Assembly (NCBI GenBank): GCA_019429445.1
Contig: JAHYIW010000009.1
Coordinates: forward strand, 1 to 64,000
Direction: 5' to 3'
Length of the DNA stretch: 64,000 bases
Origin: Desulfuromonadaceae bacterium
GTDB taxonomy: Bacteria; Desulfobacterota; Desulfuromonadia; Desulfuromonadales; JAHYIW01
Part shown: positions 8,315-16,750 of the stretch, piece by piece
Layout: each line of letters begins with the position of its first letter
How positions within the stretch are numbered: the stretch's first letter is position 1
Made by a program: the position numbers and the translations under genes
The notes under the pieces: generated by a model
Databases searched by the model: none
Told to the model about the DNA's origin: nothing
The model's input: the letters and a program-made list of their open reading frames with translations, nothing else

Positions 8315-9148
8315 ATGATCAATATGATCCGCACCACCGCACTGATGACGCTGCTGACACTGGTCCTGGTGTGGGCTGGGAACATGCTGGGCGGACAGAG
8401 CGGCGCACTCTTCGCCCTGATTCTGGCCGGCGCAATGAACCTCGGTTCCTACTGGTTCTCCGCTAAAATCGTGATCAAAATGTATCGCGGTCGTGAGGTA
8501 AAGGAAGGTCCGTTGTTTGACGTCGTGCATGAAATCTGCACCCGCAACAATTTGCCGATGCCGAAAGTCTACATCCTGCCGCAACCCACGCCGAACGCTT
8601 TCGCTACCGGTCGCAACCCGCAGCATGCGGTCGTTGCAGCGACCGAGGGGATTACGCAGATTCTCAGTCGTGATGAGCTGAAGGGGGTGATGGCCCACGA
8701 GATGAGCCACGTGATGCATCGTGATATTCTCATCGGCTCAATTGCCGCAACGTTCGCCGGGGCCATTTCCTACATGTCGCACATGGCGCAGTGGGCAATG
8801 ATTTTTGGCGGCGGACGGGATGAGGAGGATGGCAACCCGGTGGCGCTGATCATCCTGATGATCCTCGGACCGATCGCGGCAATGCTGATCCAGATGGCGA
8901 TTTCCCGTTCGCGCGAGTATGAAGCCGATCGCGGCGGCGCGCTGATGTGTGGCAATCCCCACAATCTGGCCAACGCCCTGCGTAAACTGGAGATGGCCAA
9001 CAGCCGCATGCCGATGGCGCAGATGAACGAAGCGACAGCACATATGTTCATCGTCAACCCGCTGCGCGGTGCCGGGCTGAAAACTCTTTTTTCGACACAT
9101 CCGCCGGTCGCGGAACGCATACGCCGACTCGAAACCATGCAACCGTAA
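8315..9148 (+). CDS. htpX: HtpX-family membrane zinc protease
   Basis: A 277-residue integral membrane metalloprotease (M48) that degrades damaged membrane proteins. The zinc motif HEMSH sits at about residues 128-132 and the third ligand glutamate in SREYEADRGG. Membrane helices lie near residues 5-45 and flank the core. The start at 8315 is preferred over 8285 because AAAGGA lies at 8299-8304 and the sequence MINMIRTT matches usual HtpX N-termini. It has its own promoter and a clear terminator, so it is probably monocistronic. Confidence 0.95.
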   Translation: MINMIRTTALMTLLTLVLVWAGNMLGGQSGALFALILAGAMNLGSYWFSAKIVIKMYRGREVKEGPLFDVVHEICTRNNLPMPKVYILPQPTPNAFATGRNPQHAVVAATEGITQILSRDELKGVMAHEMSHVMHRDILIGSIAATFAGAISYMSHMAQWAMIFGGGRDEEDGNPVALIILMILGPIAAMLIQMAISRSREYEADRGGALMCGNPHNLANALRKLEMANSRMPMAQMNEATAHMFIVNPLRGAGLKTLFSTHPPVAERIRRLETMQP

Positions 9149-9173
9149 CGGGCCTGGCAGCATAATCAGCTCC

Positions 9174-9206
9174 GGGGGCGTGACTCTCACGCCCCCGCTT
9201 TTTTTG
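9174..9206 (+). terminator. Rho-independent terminator after htpX
   Basis: GGGGGCGTGA and TCACGCCCCC form a 10-bp perfect stem followed by a run of seven Ts. It lies directly before the rsmB ribosome site. Confidence 0.9.
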
Positions 9207-9218
9207 GGGAACTCTCTC

Positions 9219-10571
9219 ATGTCACAACCCGATCCCCGGCGTATCGCCTATTATGTCTTGCGCAAGGTTCAGGAAGCGGATGCCTACGCCGACCTGGCTT
9301 TGGACGCCGAATTAAATGCCGAACCGCATCTTGACCCACGCGACCGGGCCCTGGCAACGGAACTGAGCTACGGGGTGTGCCGTTATCGCGGGCGACTCGA
9401 TTTTGCCCTGGCGCATTTCTGCACGCAGGCGCTGGCCAAGATTGAGCCCGGCGTTCTCGATCTGCTGCGGTTGGGCACGTATCAATTGCTGATTCTCGAT
9501 CGCATTCCGCCACGGGCAGCGGTCCATACCACTGTCGAGCTGGCGAAAAAGGTCGGCTTGTTGCGCGCCGCCGGATTTATTAACGGCGTGCTGCGCAATC
9601 TGGAACGACGTAAGGCCGAGATTCCCTGGCCTGCGCCGGAGCAGCCGCTCGACTACCTGACCCACTATCTGTCACTCCCCGGCTGGCTGGCAAAGCGCTG
9701 GCTGGACGAACTCGGCGCGGATCAGGCATTGCAGCTGGCCGCCGCACAACTCGAAGCGGCACCATTGACCCTCCGGGTGAACACACGGGTAACCGATCGT
9801 GACTCATTTCTGGCCCAGCTGCATGCCGCCGACCATCCGGCCATTGCCACCGGCTACGCTCCCGAGGGGGTGACGCTGAGTGGTCGCGCGGCCATTTCGG
9901 CGGCGGCACTGACCTCCGGAACTTTTCAGGTTCAGGATGAGGCGAGCATGCTGATTGCGCACCTGCTCGCCCCGCAAGCGGGGGAACGGATCCTTGACGC
10001 CTGCGCTGCCCCTGGCGGAAAAACGACCCACATCGCTGCATTGGCCGACAATCAGGCGCAAATCACCGCCCTTGATCTGCACCCGCATCGGGTGAAAATG
10101 ATCAAGGAGGGAGCGCGACGCCTCGGTTGCTCAGGCATTGATGCCCGCGTCTGGGATCTGACTCACCCGCCAACCTTTCTGCCGCAGGCCGGTTTCGACC
10201 GGGTGCTGGTCGATGCCCCGTGCAGCGCGCTCGGCGTATTGCGCCGCAACCCCGATGGACGCTGGCGACGGCAACCGGACGACATCCCGCGCCTGGCGGA
10301 GTTGCAACGGATGATTCTCGCTCAGGTTGCGCCCCTGTTGCGCCCCGGAGGCACGCTGGTTTATTCGGTGTGTACACAGACGGCTGAGGAAACAGAAGAA
10401 ACCGTTACCCTGTTTCTGGCCATGTATCCGGAATTTTCCCGGGTCGATTTGCACAGCACTGTTCCGACAGGCTGGAGCACTTTAATCGATGAATGTGGCG
10501 CGTTGCGAACCTGTCCACAACGGCACGGTGGAATGGATGGATTTTACGCGGTCCGCTTGCTCCGCAACTGA
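9219..10571 (+). CDS. rsmB: 16S rRNA (cytosine-967-C5)-methyltransferase RsmB
   Basis: A 450-residue protein with an N-terminal NusB-like RNA-binding domain (residues about 1-140) and a SAM-dependent Nol1/Nop2/Sun methyltransferase domain. The SAM loop DACAAPGGKTTH, the DAPCSALG motif and the nucleophile in YSVCTQ are present. The start at 9219 is chosen because GGGGA precedes it; the upstream start at 9180 would lie within the terminator hairpin of htpX. Modifies C967 in the small ribosomal subunit. Confidence 0.95.
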   Translation: MSQPDPRRIAYYVLRKVQEADAYADLALDAELNAEPHLDPRDRALATELSYGVCRYRGRLDFALAHFCTQALAKIEPGVLDLLRLGTYQLLILDRIPPRAAVHTTVELAKKVGLLRAAGFINGVLRNLERRKAEIPWPAPEQPLDYLTHYLSLPGWLAKRWLDELGADQALQLAAAQLEAAPLTLRVNTRVTDRDSFLAQLHAADHPAIATGYAPEGVTLSGRAAISAAALTSGTFQVQDEASMLIAHLLAPQAGERILDACAAPGGKTTHIAALADNQAQITALDLHPHRVKMIKEGARRLGCSGIDARVWDLTHPPTFLPQAGFDRVLVDAPCSALGVLRRNPDGRWRRQPDDIPRLAELQRMILAQVAPLLRPGGTLVYSVCTQTAEETEETVTLFLAMYPEFSRVDLHSTVPTGWSTLIDECGALRTCPQRHGGMDGFYAVRLLRN

Positions 10572-10617
10572 GTCGCCGACGCACTCGAATCAACCACTGA
10601 CTCATGCGGAGGTTCTG

Positions 10618-11022
10618 ATGACAACCGAGGAACGTATCAGCAAATTTTTCAGCGCCGAAGCTTTCGCCGTCGCCGGCGCTTCAGCGAATCGCGGCAAATT
10701 CGGGAACAAGGTGCTACGCTGTTACCAGCAGCATCAGCTGCCAGTAACGCCGATCAACCCCACTGCCGACGCAATCGAGGGGCTGCGTTGCGTTGCGCAT
10801 ATCGACCAGCTCCCGGCCAATGTCAAGAGTCTGTCGATCATCACCCCGCCAGCAATCACCATACAACTAATCCCCCAGGCTGCCGCCCACGGGATTGAAA
10901 ACATCTGGCTGCAACCGGGCGCGCAGAGTCCGGCAGCGATCGCCGCCGCCGAAAAACTCGGCTTGAACGTCATTGCCGACGGCAGTTGTCTGCTGGTGGT
11001 TCTCGGTTATCACGACCATTAA
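10618..11022 (+). CDS. CoA-binding domain protein (YccU-like)
   Basis: A 134-residue single-domain Rossmann protein. The segment FAVAGASANRGKFGNKV is the nucleotide-binding loop of the CoA-binding family also seen in acyl-CoA synthetase subunits. It lacks any catalytic domain, as usual for stand-alone YccU-type members, whose role is unclear. GGAGG at 10608-10612 fixes the start at 10618. It sits 46 bp after rsmB and ends at a terminator. Confidence 0.88.
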   Translation: MTTEERISKFFSAEAFAVAGASANRGKFGNKVLRCYQQHQLPVTPINPTADAIEGLRCVAHIDQLPANVKSLSIITPPAITIQLIPQAAAHGIENIWLQPGAQSPAAIAAAEKLGLNVIADGSCLLVVLGYHDH

Positions 11023-11025
11023 AGC

Positions 11026-11060
11026 AAAGGCCTCGACATGATCATGTCGAGGCCTTTTTG
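11026..11060 (+). terminator. Rho-independent terminator
   Basis: AAAGGCCTCGACATGATCATGTCGAGGCCTTTTT is a long, almost perfect hairpin ending in Ts. The A-rich start means it may also stop transcription from the opposite strand, where the cupin gene ends at 11080. Confidence 0.92.
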
Positions 11061-11079
11061 TTTCACATCAAACGCGCAC

Positions 11080-11394
11080 CTACCCTGCCGAGATGCTGAC
11101 AAAAACCAGCCCGGAGTCGCCGCGATTCTCAATGCCGTGCGGCTCACCGGCTGGCGCGTGGAGGATCGTGCCAGAGGTAACATTTCGTGATTCTGCCTCG
11201 CTCAGAAACGACCCATCCCCTTCGAGCACCACCCAGACATGATCACCTGCGTGAACGTGAGAGTGAATATGCTGCCCCGGCAGCAGACACCAAAGAGTTG
11301 TCCGGGCATGAACCCCTTCGTGAAGCACCACCTTGTTGGCCTTCTCTTTCGAATAGACCACTTTATCTTCATAATCGCAGAAACTTGTTTGCAT
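11080..11394 (-). CDS. Cupin-domain protein
   Basis: A 104-residue single-cupin protein. The first cupin motif HIHSHVHAGDHVWVVLEG contains three candidate histidine ligands and the second motif appears as HAPAGEPHGIEN. The fold is clear; the substrate is not, and such small cupins range from sensors to isomerases. GGAGG at 11401-11405 sets the start at 11394 rather than 11427. It lies downstream of sfrA but behind a terminator, so it is probably transcribed alone. Confidence 0.85.
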   Translation of the reverse strand: MQTSFCDYEDKVVYSKEKANKVVLHEGVHARTTLWCLLPGQHIHSHVHAGDHVWVVLEGDGSFLSEAESRNVTSGTILHAPAGEPHGIENRGDSGLVFVSISAG

Positions 11395-11410
11395 AGAATG
11401 CCTCCGAATG

Positions 11411-11435
11411 AAAAAACGCCCCGGCAATACCGAGG
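11411..11435 (-). terminator. Rho-independent terminator after sfrA
   Basis: On the minus strand CGCCTCGG-TATTG-CCGGGGCG is followed by six Ts, 28 bp past the sfrA stop. Confidence 0.85.
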
Positions 11436-11462
11436 CGCTGAGTCATAAACAGCTGCGGGAGA

Positions 11463-14003
11463 TCAGCCTTTAGTGACCTGAACCGTAACCAGATTGGTGT
11501 CGGCAGGGATAACCTGCTGGATATTTACATCAGCAAAATGATAAGGAGCGAAAATCAATCCCGCCGGGACCTTGCTGCTGACCCGTGCCGGACCGACTGT
11601 CTCACCAACGGTGGTAACAACTTTAACCGCATCACCGTCCTTAACCCCGATACGGTCTGCATCGACCGCGTTCATTTCGATATATCCGCACGGCGCGACC
11701 TCGTTGGGGCCAGGTGCGCAGGTAGAGGTGGTGCCAAAGTGGAAAAGAATCTTACCACTTAACAACTGCAAATCATCAGTCGGCGCGGTTTGCGGGGCAA
11801 CAGCGCTATAGCGCAAGCTCTTGTCCGCCGGACTGAAAGAAGTTTTCCAACACGCCGCATCGGTGACGAAACAGGTGTCATTGTAAATCCCTGCCAACTG
11901 CTTGATTTCGAGTTGCACGGTGGACATTTCCGGTCGCACGCCACCACTCAGCCGGGCATACAGTTCAGCCAGAATCGCACCGTCCTCACGGGCCTCGCCA
12001 ACCGGATCGAGCGCTTTGCGCAGCACATTGATGCGTTGATCAGCCGCTGTGACCGTGCCACTCTTCTCAAACGGCGTCGCCCCCGGCAGGACAACATCAG
12101 CCATTAGCGTCAGTTCGGTCGCGAGAATGTCTTGTACAACGAGAAAGTCAATCTTCTCCAAAGCCTTGCGCCAGCGGGCACTTTCGGGGAAAGAAACCAG
12201 CGGGTTGGTTGCCGCCAGATAGAGTGCCCTGATCTCCCCACTCTCAATCCCGGCAAGAATTTCCCCGGCGTTGCGCCCGCCTGCGGGGAGGGTCGCGTTC
12301 CAGGCCTTGGCGAACGGCGCACCGGCAGCGTAGTCGTGTCCACCCGGCAGCAGCTCGGGACAGACGCCCATGTCGAGCAACCCCTGCATGTTCCCTTTTT
12401 CGTCGAGCGGAAAGAGACCGCCGCAATCGCCGTGCAGTGCACCTGAAACCAGCGCCAGATTAGCCAGCGCGGCGACGGTGGCTTCTGCCTCACGCCCTTT
12501 GCTTACATCGGCACCAAAGATCAGGGCCACGGAATCTGCACTTCCCAAATAGCCGGCCGCTGCTTCGATCAACTCGCGAGCAATCCCGGTTACGGCGGCG
12601 GCCTGGTCAAGATCAACCTTGGCCAGATCGGCCTGCAACTCATCAAGATTAACGACAAAACGCTGCAGATAATCCTGGTCAGCCAGCCCGCGATCAAGGA
12701 TGACCTTGGTCAGCGCCGTCGCCAGGGTTGCGCCACTGCCTGGTCGATAGGCCAGCGTTGCATTGGCCTGACGATCCAGTTTGACTGCGCGCATATTGGC
12801 GACGACCAGTTTGGCATCACGTTTGCGATTTGCCTGCTGGATCTGCCAGTCAACCGCCGGAGCCTCGGCAGTGACATCGCACCCGAAAACCAGGATCGAC
12901 TGAGCGACACCGATCCGATCAAAACGGTTACTGGCCCCTTGAAGATTTAGCGCCGCGCGCAACGTCCGGTAAGTGCGCAGGGCACCAAAGCGCGCCTCGG
13001 AATCGATATTGTTACTGCCGAGGGTAACGCGGAAGAGTTTCTGAAAGAGATAATTTTCTTCGTTGGTCAGCCGCGGCGAGGCGAGGCCGGCAACCGCTGC
13101 GGGAGCAACCTGCTTGAGTCCGGTGACCGTCGCGGCGAACGCCGCGTCCCACGAAACCGGCTGTTGCCGCCCCTGCACTTTGAGGAGCGGTGCGGTCAAC
13201 CGTTGCGGAGAATTGGAATAACCGTAACTGTAGAATCCGCCAATACAAAGGTTGCCGTTGTTGACGGTGGTGGCGTCAGAGGTGATACGCAAAATTTGCC
13301 CCTGGCGGGAATTGATGTCGATCTGGCATTGGGCGCTGCATGCGGTGCAGACCGAGGGCGTTTTTTTCAGCACCCACGGTCGCGCCTTGAATTTGAACGT
13401 TTTGGAAATCATCGTGCCGGTCGGGCACACAGCGACGCAATTGCCGCAGAATTCGCACTTGTCGAGGTCCTTGTCGATAAACGCCTTGTCGCCTTTGTCG
13501 TTGATGAACAGTGCCCCGGAGCCAACCACTTCGTAGCAGACCTTGACGCACTTTTCACAGAGCACACAACGGTTCGGCACCTGCTGAATCAACGGCCAGT
13601 GATCAATCGTTGCGGCGCTGACATCCTCGGCAGCAAACGGCTGGGAGACAACGTCATGTTCGTAGCAGACATTCTGCAACTCACATTCGCCCCCCGCATC
13701 GCACACCGGGCAATCGAGCGGGTGATTCACCAGCAATAACTCGATCGTCTGGCGGCGAATTTTTGCTAGTTGCTCCGACTGGGTGGTAACGACAATGCCG
13801 TCAGCCACCGGCGTGTTGCAGGCGGTCATCGGTTTGTCAACCCCGTCGATTTTGACCACGCAAAGGCGACACGCGCCGGTCGGCGAAACCTTCTTCAAAA
13901 AGCACAGAGTCGGAATCCGAACTCCCACTTTTTCAGCAGCTTCCAGAATAGTCGCTCCAGCGGCAACCTCAACAGCTTTTCCGTCGATGGTCAGCTTGAT
14001 CAT
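11463..14003 (-). CDS. sfrA: SfrA-like NADPH oxidoreductase subunit (NuoG-related)
   Basis: An 846-residue NuoG/formate-dehydrogenase-like protein. The N-terminus is a [2Fe-2S] ferredoxin domain with PTGACRLCVV and the DCPVCDAGGECELQN segment, followed by two [4Fe-4S] clusters (CVLCEKCVKVC and CEFCGNCVAVCP). A fourth cluster motif CTACSAQC opens the long molybdopterin-oxidoreductase-type domain, which in NuoG relatives no longer binds a cofactor. It follows an SfrB-like flavoprotein gene in the same order as in Geobacter, where the SfrAB pair oxidises NADPH and reduces Fe(III) or other acceptors in vitro. The physiological acceptor is unsettled. Confidence 0.85.
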   Translation of the reverse strand: MIKLTIDGKAVEVAAGATILEAAEKVGVRIPTLCFLKKVSPTGACRLCVVKIDGVDKPMTACNTPVADGIVVTTQSEQLAKIRRQTIELLLVNHPLDCPVCDAGGECELQNVCYEHDVVSQPFAAEDVSAATIDHWPLIQQVPNRCVLCEKCVKVCYEVVGSGALFINDKGDKAFIDKDLDKCEFCGNCVAVCPTGTMISKTFKFKARPWVLKKTPSVCTACSAQCQIDINSRQGQILRITSDATTVNNGNLCIGGFYSYGYSNSPQRLTAPLLKVQGRQQPVSWDAAFAATVTGLKQVAPAAVAGLASPRLTNEENYLFQKLFRVTLGSNNIDSEARFGALRTYRTLRAALNLQGASNRFDRIGVAQSILVFGCDVTAEAPAVDWQIQQANRKRDAKLVVANMRAVKLDRQANATLAYRPGSGATLATALTKVILDRGLADQDYLQRFVVNLDELQADLAKVDLDQAAAVTGIARELIEAAAGYLGSADSVALIFGADVSKGREAEATVAALANLALVSGALHGDCGGLFPLDEKGNMQGLLDMGVCPELLPGGHDYAAGAPFAKAWNATLPAGGRNAGEILAGIESGEIRALYLAATNPLVSFPESARWRKALEKIDFLVVQDILATELTLMADVVLPGATPFEKSGTVTAADQRINVLRKALDPVGEAREDGAILAELYARLSGGVRPEMSTVQLEIKQLAGIYNDTCFVTDAACWKTSFSPADKSLRYSAVAPQTAPTDDLQLLSGKILFHFGTTSTCAPGPNEVAPCGYIEMNAVDADRIGVKDGDAVKVVTTVGETVGPARVSSKVPAGLIFAPYHFADVNIQQVIPADTNLVTVQVTKG

Positions 14004-14025
14004 CGGTGTCTCACCTCAAACGTTG

Positions 14026-14067
14026 AATAACGGTCGATAACGCTTTACAGCCGTATCGACCGTTATT
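14026..14067 (-). promoter_or_regulatory. Intercistronic hairpin between sfrB and sfrA
   Basis: AATAACGGTCGATA (14026-14039) and TATCGACCGTTATT (14054-14067) form a 14-bp perfect inverted repeat with a 14-nt loop. No T-run follows, so mRNA processing or stabilisation is likelier than termination. Confidence 0.6.
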
Positions 14068-14113
14068 GTATTATGAAACTTCCCGTCGTCTCGATCTGAT
14101 CGCGACCGACCTT

Positions 14114-16072
14114 TCAGTCGTTAACCGCAACCATTCCCACCCGGTAGCAGCGCAGGCATCGCTCAGCTTCGCGCACCGCCTGGCTTTCCGGCATGGCCAA
14201 TTCAATCTCGTCGTAATTTTGCGCCCGTTCGGCACCAGTAACCTTTGGCTGATGCTGACGATGTAGCCCACCGAGAATGCCAATCTGCTCATTCTTGTCG
14301 AACACACCAAGATTGTTGATCACGTCTTCCATGGCGTCTTCTTCATCGAGATACGCTTTCCCCTCGGTGAGGTAGCGATGCATTGCCCGCGCTGCACGGC
14401 GACCGTGACCGACCGCAACAACGACAGTCATGGCTCCGTACTCGCAATCACCGCCAGCAAAGACACCTTCGTTGTCAGTCATCATCGTCCCGCCCTTGGT
14501 CACAATGCTGTTCCAGCGGGTCTGGTTGATGCCGCAATCGCCATCTTCCAGATAGGAGAGGTCAGGGTCCTGACCGATCGCCGGAATAACCAGATCACAG
14601 GGAATGACATATTCACTGCCGGGAACTTCCTGCGGACGCCGTCGTCCCGAGTCATCCGGCTCGCCAAGTTCCATCTTGATCACCTCGACCCCCACCACCT
14701 TGTTGTTTTCAGTGATCAGCCGGGTCGGGTTACGCAGAAACTCAAACTGGACATTCTCTTCTTCGGCATCATCAACTTCGTACGACTCGGCCGGCATTTC
14801 CTTCCGTGTCCGGCGGTAGACCAGAATCGACGCCTCCGCTCCTTCGCGCAGGGCGACCCGCACGCAGTCAATTGCGGTATTGCCGCCACCGACAACGATG
14901 ACCCGCTTCGACGTGACCATCCCCTCACCCAGAGCGACCGCACGCAGATAATGGATACCGCCTTCGGAAAAGCCTTCGTAACCCTGGTCTTCGCCCTCGA
15001 CCCCCATCGGCTTCGATTTGAACGCGCCAGTACCGAGGAAGATGGCATCGTACTGCGCCTTGAGCTCCCGCAGGGAAACATCCCGTCCGAGTTTGACACC
15101 ATACTCAATCTCGACCCCCAGCGCGCTGATAATGTCAGCCTCGCGCTGCAACAGCGGACGCGGCATCCGGTAGTCAGGAATTCCAACCGCGACGGTGCCG
15201 CCGGGCTCGGTAAGCATATCGATAATTTTGACTTTATGCCCTTCAAGGGCGAGATAGTAGGCACAGGTCAAGCCAGCTGGTCCAGCGCCAACCACTATCA
15301 CCTTTTTCCCGGTCGGGTTTTTCGGCGCCATCGGTGGTTGATGATGGTGCATCCACTCGTGGTCGGAAGCAACCCGCTTGAGGACCATGATGCTGACCGG
15401 CTCATCGACCAGCGCACGCCGACAAGCCGTCTCGCACGGATGCGGGCAGACCCGACCGCAAACTGCCGGAATCGGCATGTTGCGCCGAATGCTGCCGAGG
15501 GCTTCAACATGGCGGTATTCCTTGATTTCTTCGATGTAGGAAGGGATATCGATATGTGCGGGACATTTGTCAATGCACGGCGCAGTCAATTTGCCGCGAT
15601 ACGCCTTGGCCGGGGTGGAGCTGCGTTCGCCACGGAGGTAGGCACGATAGTCGTCACGGAAATATTTCAGCGAATCGCGTACCGGCACCGCCGATGTCAT
15701 GCAGAGCGTGCACTTGCAATGTTCCAGCAATGTAGCCGCTGCTTCAAGCGCATCGAGATCCTGTTCCTTCCCCTGCCCGGAGATGATCCGCTTCAGCGTG
15801 TCCTGCAAAACCCGCGTCCCTTTTCTTCCGGGCGAGCACTTGGCGCAGCAGTAATTCTCCTGCACCCGCTGCATGTACGCGGCAACCAGAGTCACGACAT
15901 CAGTGGTTTTATCCATGACCACCAGACCATCCCAACCAATAAACGCGCCGACCTTGCCCTCGGTGAGATAGCTCTCGGGCAAACGAACCTTCAATGACGC
16001 CAGGTCAGCGTCGCCACCGGCGCGGTTATCAACAATATTTCTTCCCCAGCTGGAAAAAACGACCTCAGCCAA
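14114..16072 (-). CDS. sfrB: SfrB-like NAD(P)H flavoprotein (GltD/NuoF-related)
   Basis: A 652-residue iron-sulfur flavoprotein. The N-terminal third holds cysteine clusters including CCAKCSPG and CKCTLC, typical of NuoF-type subunits. The rest is a glutamate-synthase-beta-like module with cysteines at CIDKCPAHI and CGRVCPHPCETAC, an FAD site VVGAGPAGLTCAYY and an NAD(P)H site VVGGGNTAIDC. The TTG at 16072 is the start because GAGGAGGT lies 4 nt before it; the TTG 33 bp upstream has no such site. It provides the NADPH-oxidising half of the SfrAB enzyme and precedes sfrA by 110 bp. Confidence 0.87.
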   Translation of the reverse strand: MAEVVFSSWGRNIVDNRAGGDADLASLKVRLPESYLTEGKVGAFIGWDGLVVMDKTTDVVTLVAAYMQRVQENYCCAKCSPGRKGTRVLQDTLKRIISGQGKEQDLDALEAAATLLEHCKCTLCMTSAVPVRDSLKYFRDDYRAYLRGERSSTPAKAYRGKLTAPCIDKCPAHIDIPSYIEEIKEYRHVEALGSIRRNMPIPAVCGRVCPHPCETACRRALVDEPVSIMVLKRVASDHEWMHHHQPPMAPKNPTGKKVIVVGAGPAGLTCAYYLALEGHKVKIIDMLTEPGGTVAVGIPDYRMPRPLLQREADIISALGVEIEYGVKLGRDVSLRELKAQYDAIFLGTGAFKSKPMGVEGEDQGYEGFSEGGIHYLRAVALGEGMVTSKRVIVVGGGNTAIDCVRVALREGAEASILVYRRTRKEMPAESYEVDDAEEENVQFEFLRNPTRLITENNKVVGVEVIKMELGEPDDSGRRRPQEVPGSEYVIPCDLVIPAIGQDPDLSYLEDGDCGINQTRWNSIVTKGGTMMTDNEGVFAGGDCEYGAMTVVVAVGHGRRAARAMHRYLTEGKAYLDEEDAMEDVINNLGVFDKNEQIGILGGLHRQHQPKVTGAERAQNYDEIELAMPESQAVREAERCLRCYRVGMVAVND

Positions 16073-16107
16073 GTTGACCTCCTCTTGTTGCCGTCTGCGA
16101 ACCAAGC

Positions 16108-16134
16108 GTAAAAAAAAAGACGGAATCTTCCGTG
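16108..16134 (-). terminator. Weak terminator-like hairpin in the sfrB leader
   Basis: On the minus strand ACGGA-AGAT-TCCGT is followed by nine Ts, about 36 nt before the sfrB start. It lies downstream of the likely promoter, so it could attenuate sfrBA or merely mark readthrough from the lipoprotein gene. The stem is only 5 bp. Confidence 0.35.
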
Positions 16135-16185
16135 AAGAATAACGCTGTTGGTTTGTTCTTCAGCGCTTACGCAACCCCGTCAGGC

Positions 16186-16200
16186 TGTATACAGTATGCA
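16186..16200. promoter_or_regulatory. Candidate operator at the sfrBA start site
   Basis: TGTATACAGTATGCA is a 15-bp near-palindrome (one mismatch) covering the predicted transcription start of sfrBA. A perfect version, TGTATACTGTATACA, lies at 58483-58497. The symmetry resembles GntR-family operators; the regulator is not in this window. Confidence 0.5.
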
Positions 16201-16202
16201 GC

Positions 16203-16232
16203 TTAATAGCACAACCGCCGCGCGTAAATCAA
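16203..16232 (-). promoter_or_regulatory. Candidate sigma-70 promoter of sfrBA
   Basis: On the minus strand TTGATT (16232-16227), an 18-bp spacer and TATTAA (16208-16203). Confidence 0.5.
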
Positions 16233-16286
16233 GGGAAAACTTGAGTATTTCTAACCGTTCCGGCGCAGCGGATACAACGTGGAAAA

Positions 16287-16703
16287 TTACCGCAAAGGAC
16301 TGAAATCACTATCGATCAGCCAGATTCCGGGGCGCGTCCAACCATAATCGAGATAGATCCACTCCAGATCGATCCGGGCCGTGCGAATCCCGGTGGAGGG
16401 CAGCCGGTAGTATTCCATCACCAGGGTCATTGGCCGCCGACCATCGCGCCCCGCTGGCCCCGCTTTTTCAAAATGGACCTCGACCATTTTCAGGTCCTGT
16501 CCCGGCGCGACCACGGCGGTTTGAAACGTCTCCTGCCGTCGTGCGGCAACATGCCGCACCGCACCCTGATAATCAGCCCAGCGCAGCCGCTGACAAAAAT
16601 CGTCAGCGCTCGATTGCAAATCGGTCTGGTTTGAATCCAGCAATGCGCAGCCGCACAGAACCAGCAGCCCCACCATCGCCAAAAACCGTAAGCACCAACG
16701 CAT
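16287..16703 (-). CDS. Small lipoprotein, function unknown
   Basis: A 138-residue protein with a lipoprotein signal peptide: a positively charged start, hydrophobic residues about 7-18 and the lipobox LCGC. The mature part has no domain I recognise; it reads like an NTF2-like or similar small alpha/beta fold. GGAGGT upstream of the ATG at 16703 sets the start. It follows the homocysteine methyltransferase gene by 47 bp on the same strand and may be co-transcribed. Confidence 0.75.
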   Translation of the reverse strand: MRWCLRFLAMVGLLVLCGCALLDSNQTDLQSSADDFCQRLRWADYQGAVRHVAARRQETFQTAVVAPGQDLKMVEVHFEKAGPAGRDGRRPMTLVMEYYRLPSTGIRTARIDLEWIYLDYGWTRPGIWLIDSDFSPLR

Positions 16704-16750
16704 CGTTGACCTCCATCCTGCAATTTTCTGCGCTACGCCGCGCAACAGCT

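Noticed and set aside
14378-15997. A 539-codon plus-strand ORF opposite sfrB
   Set aside because: It is the antisense shadow of the well-supported sfrB gene and has no recognisable domain.
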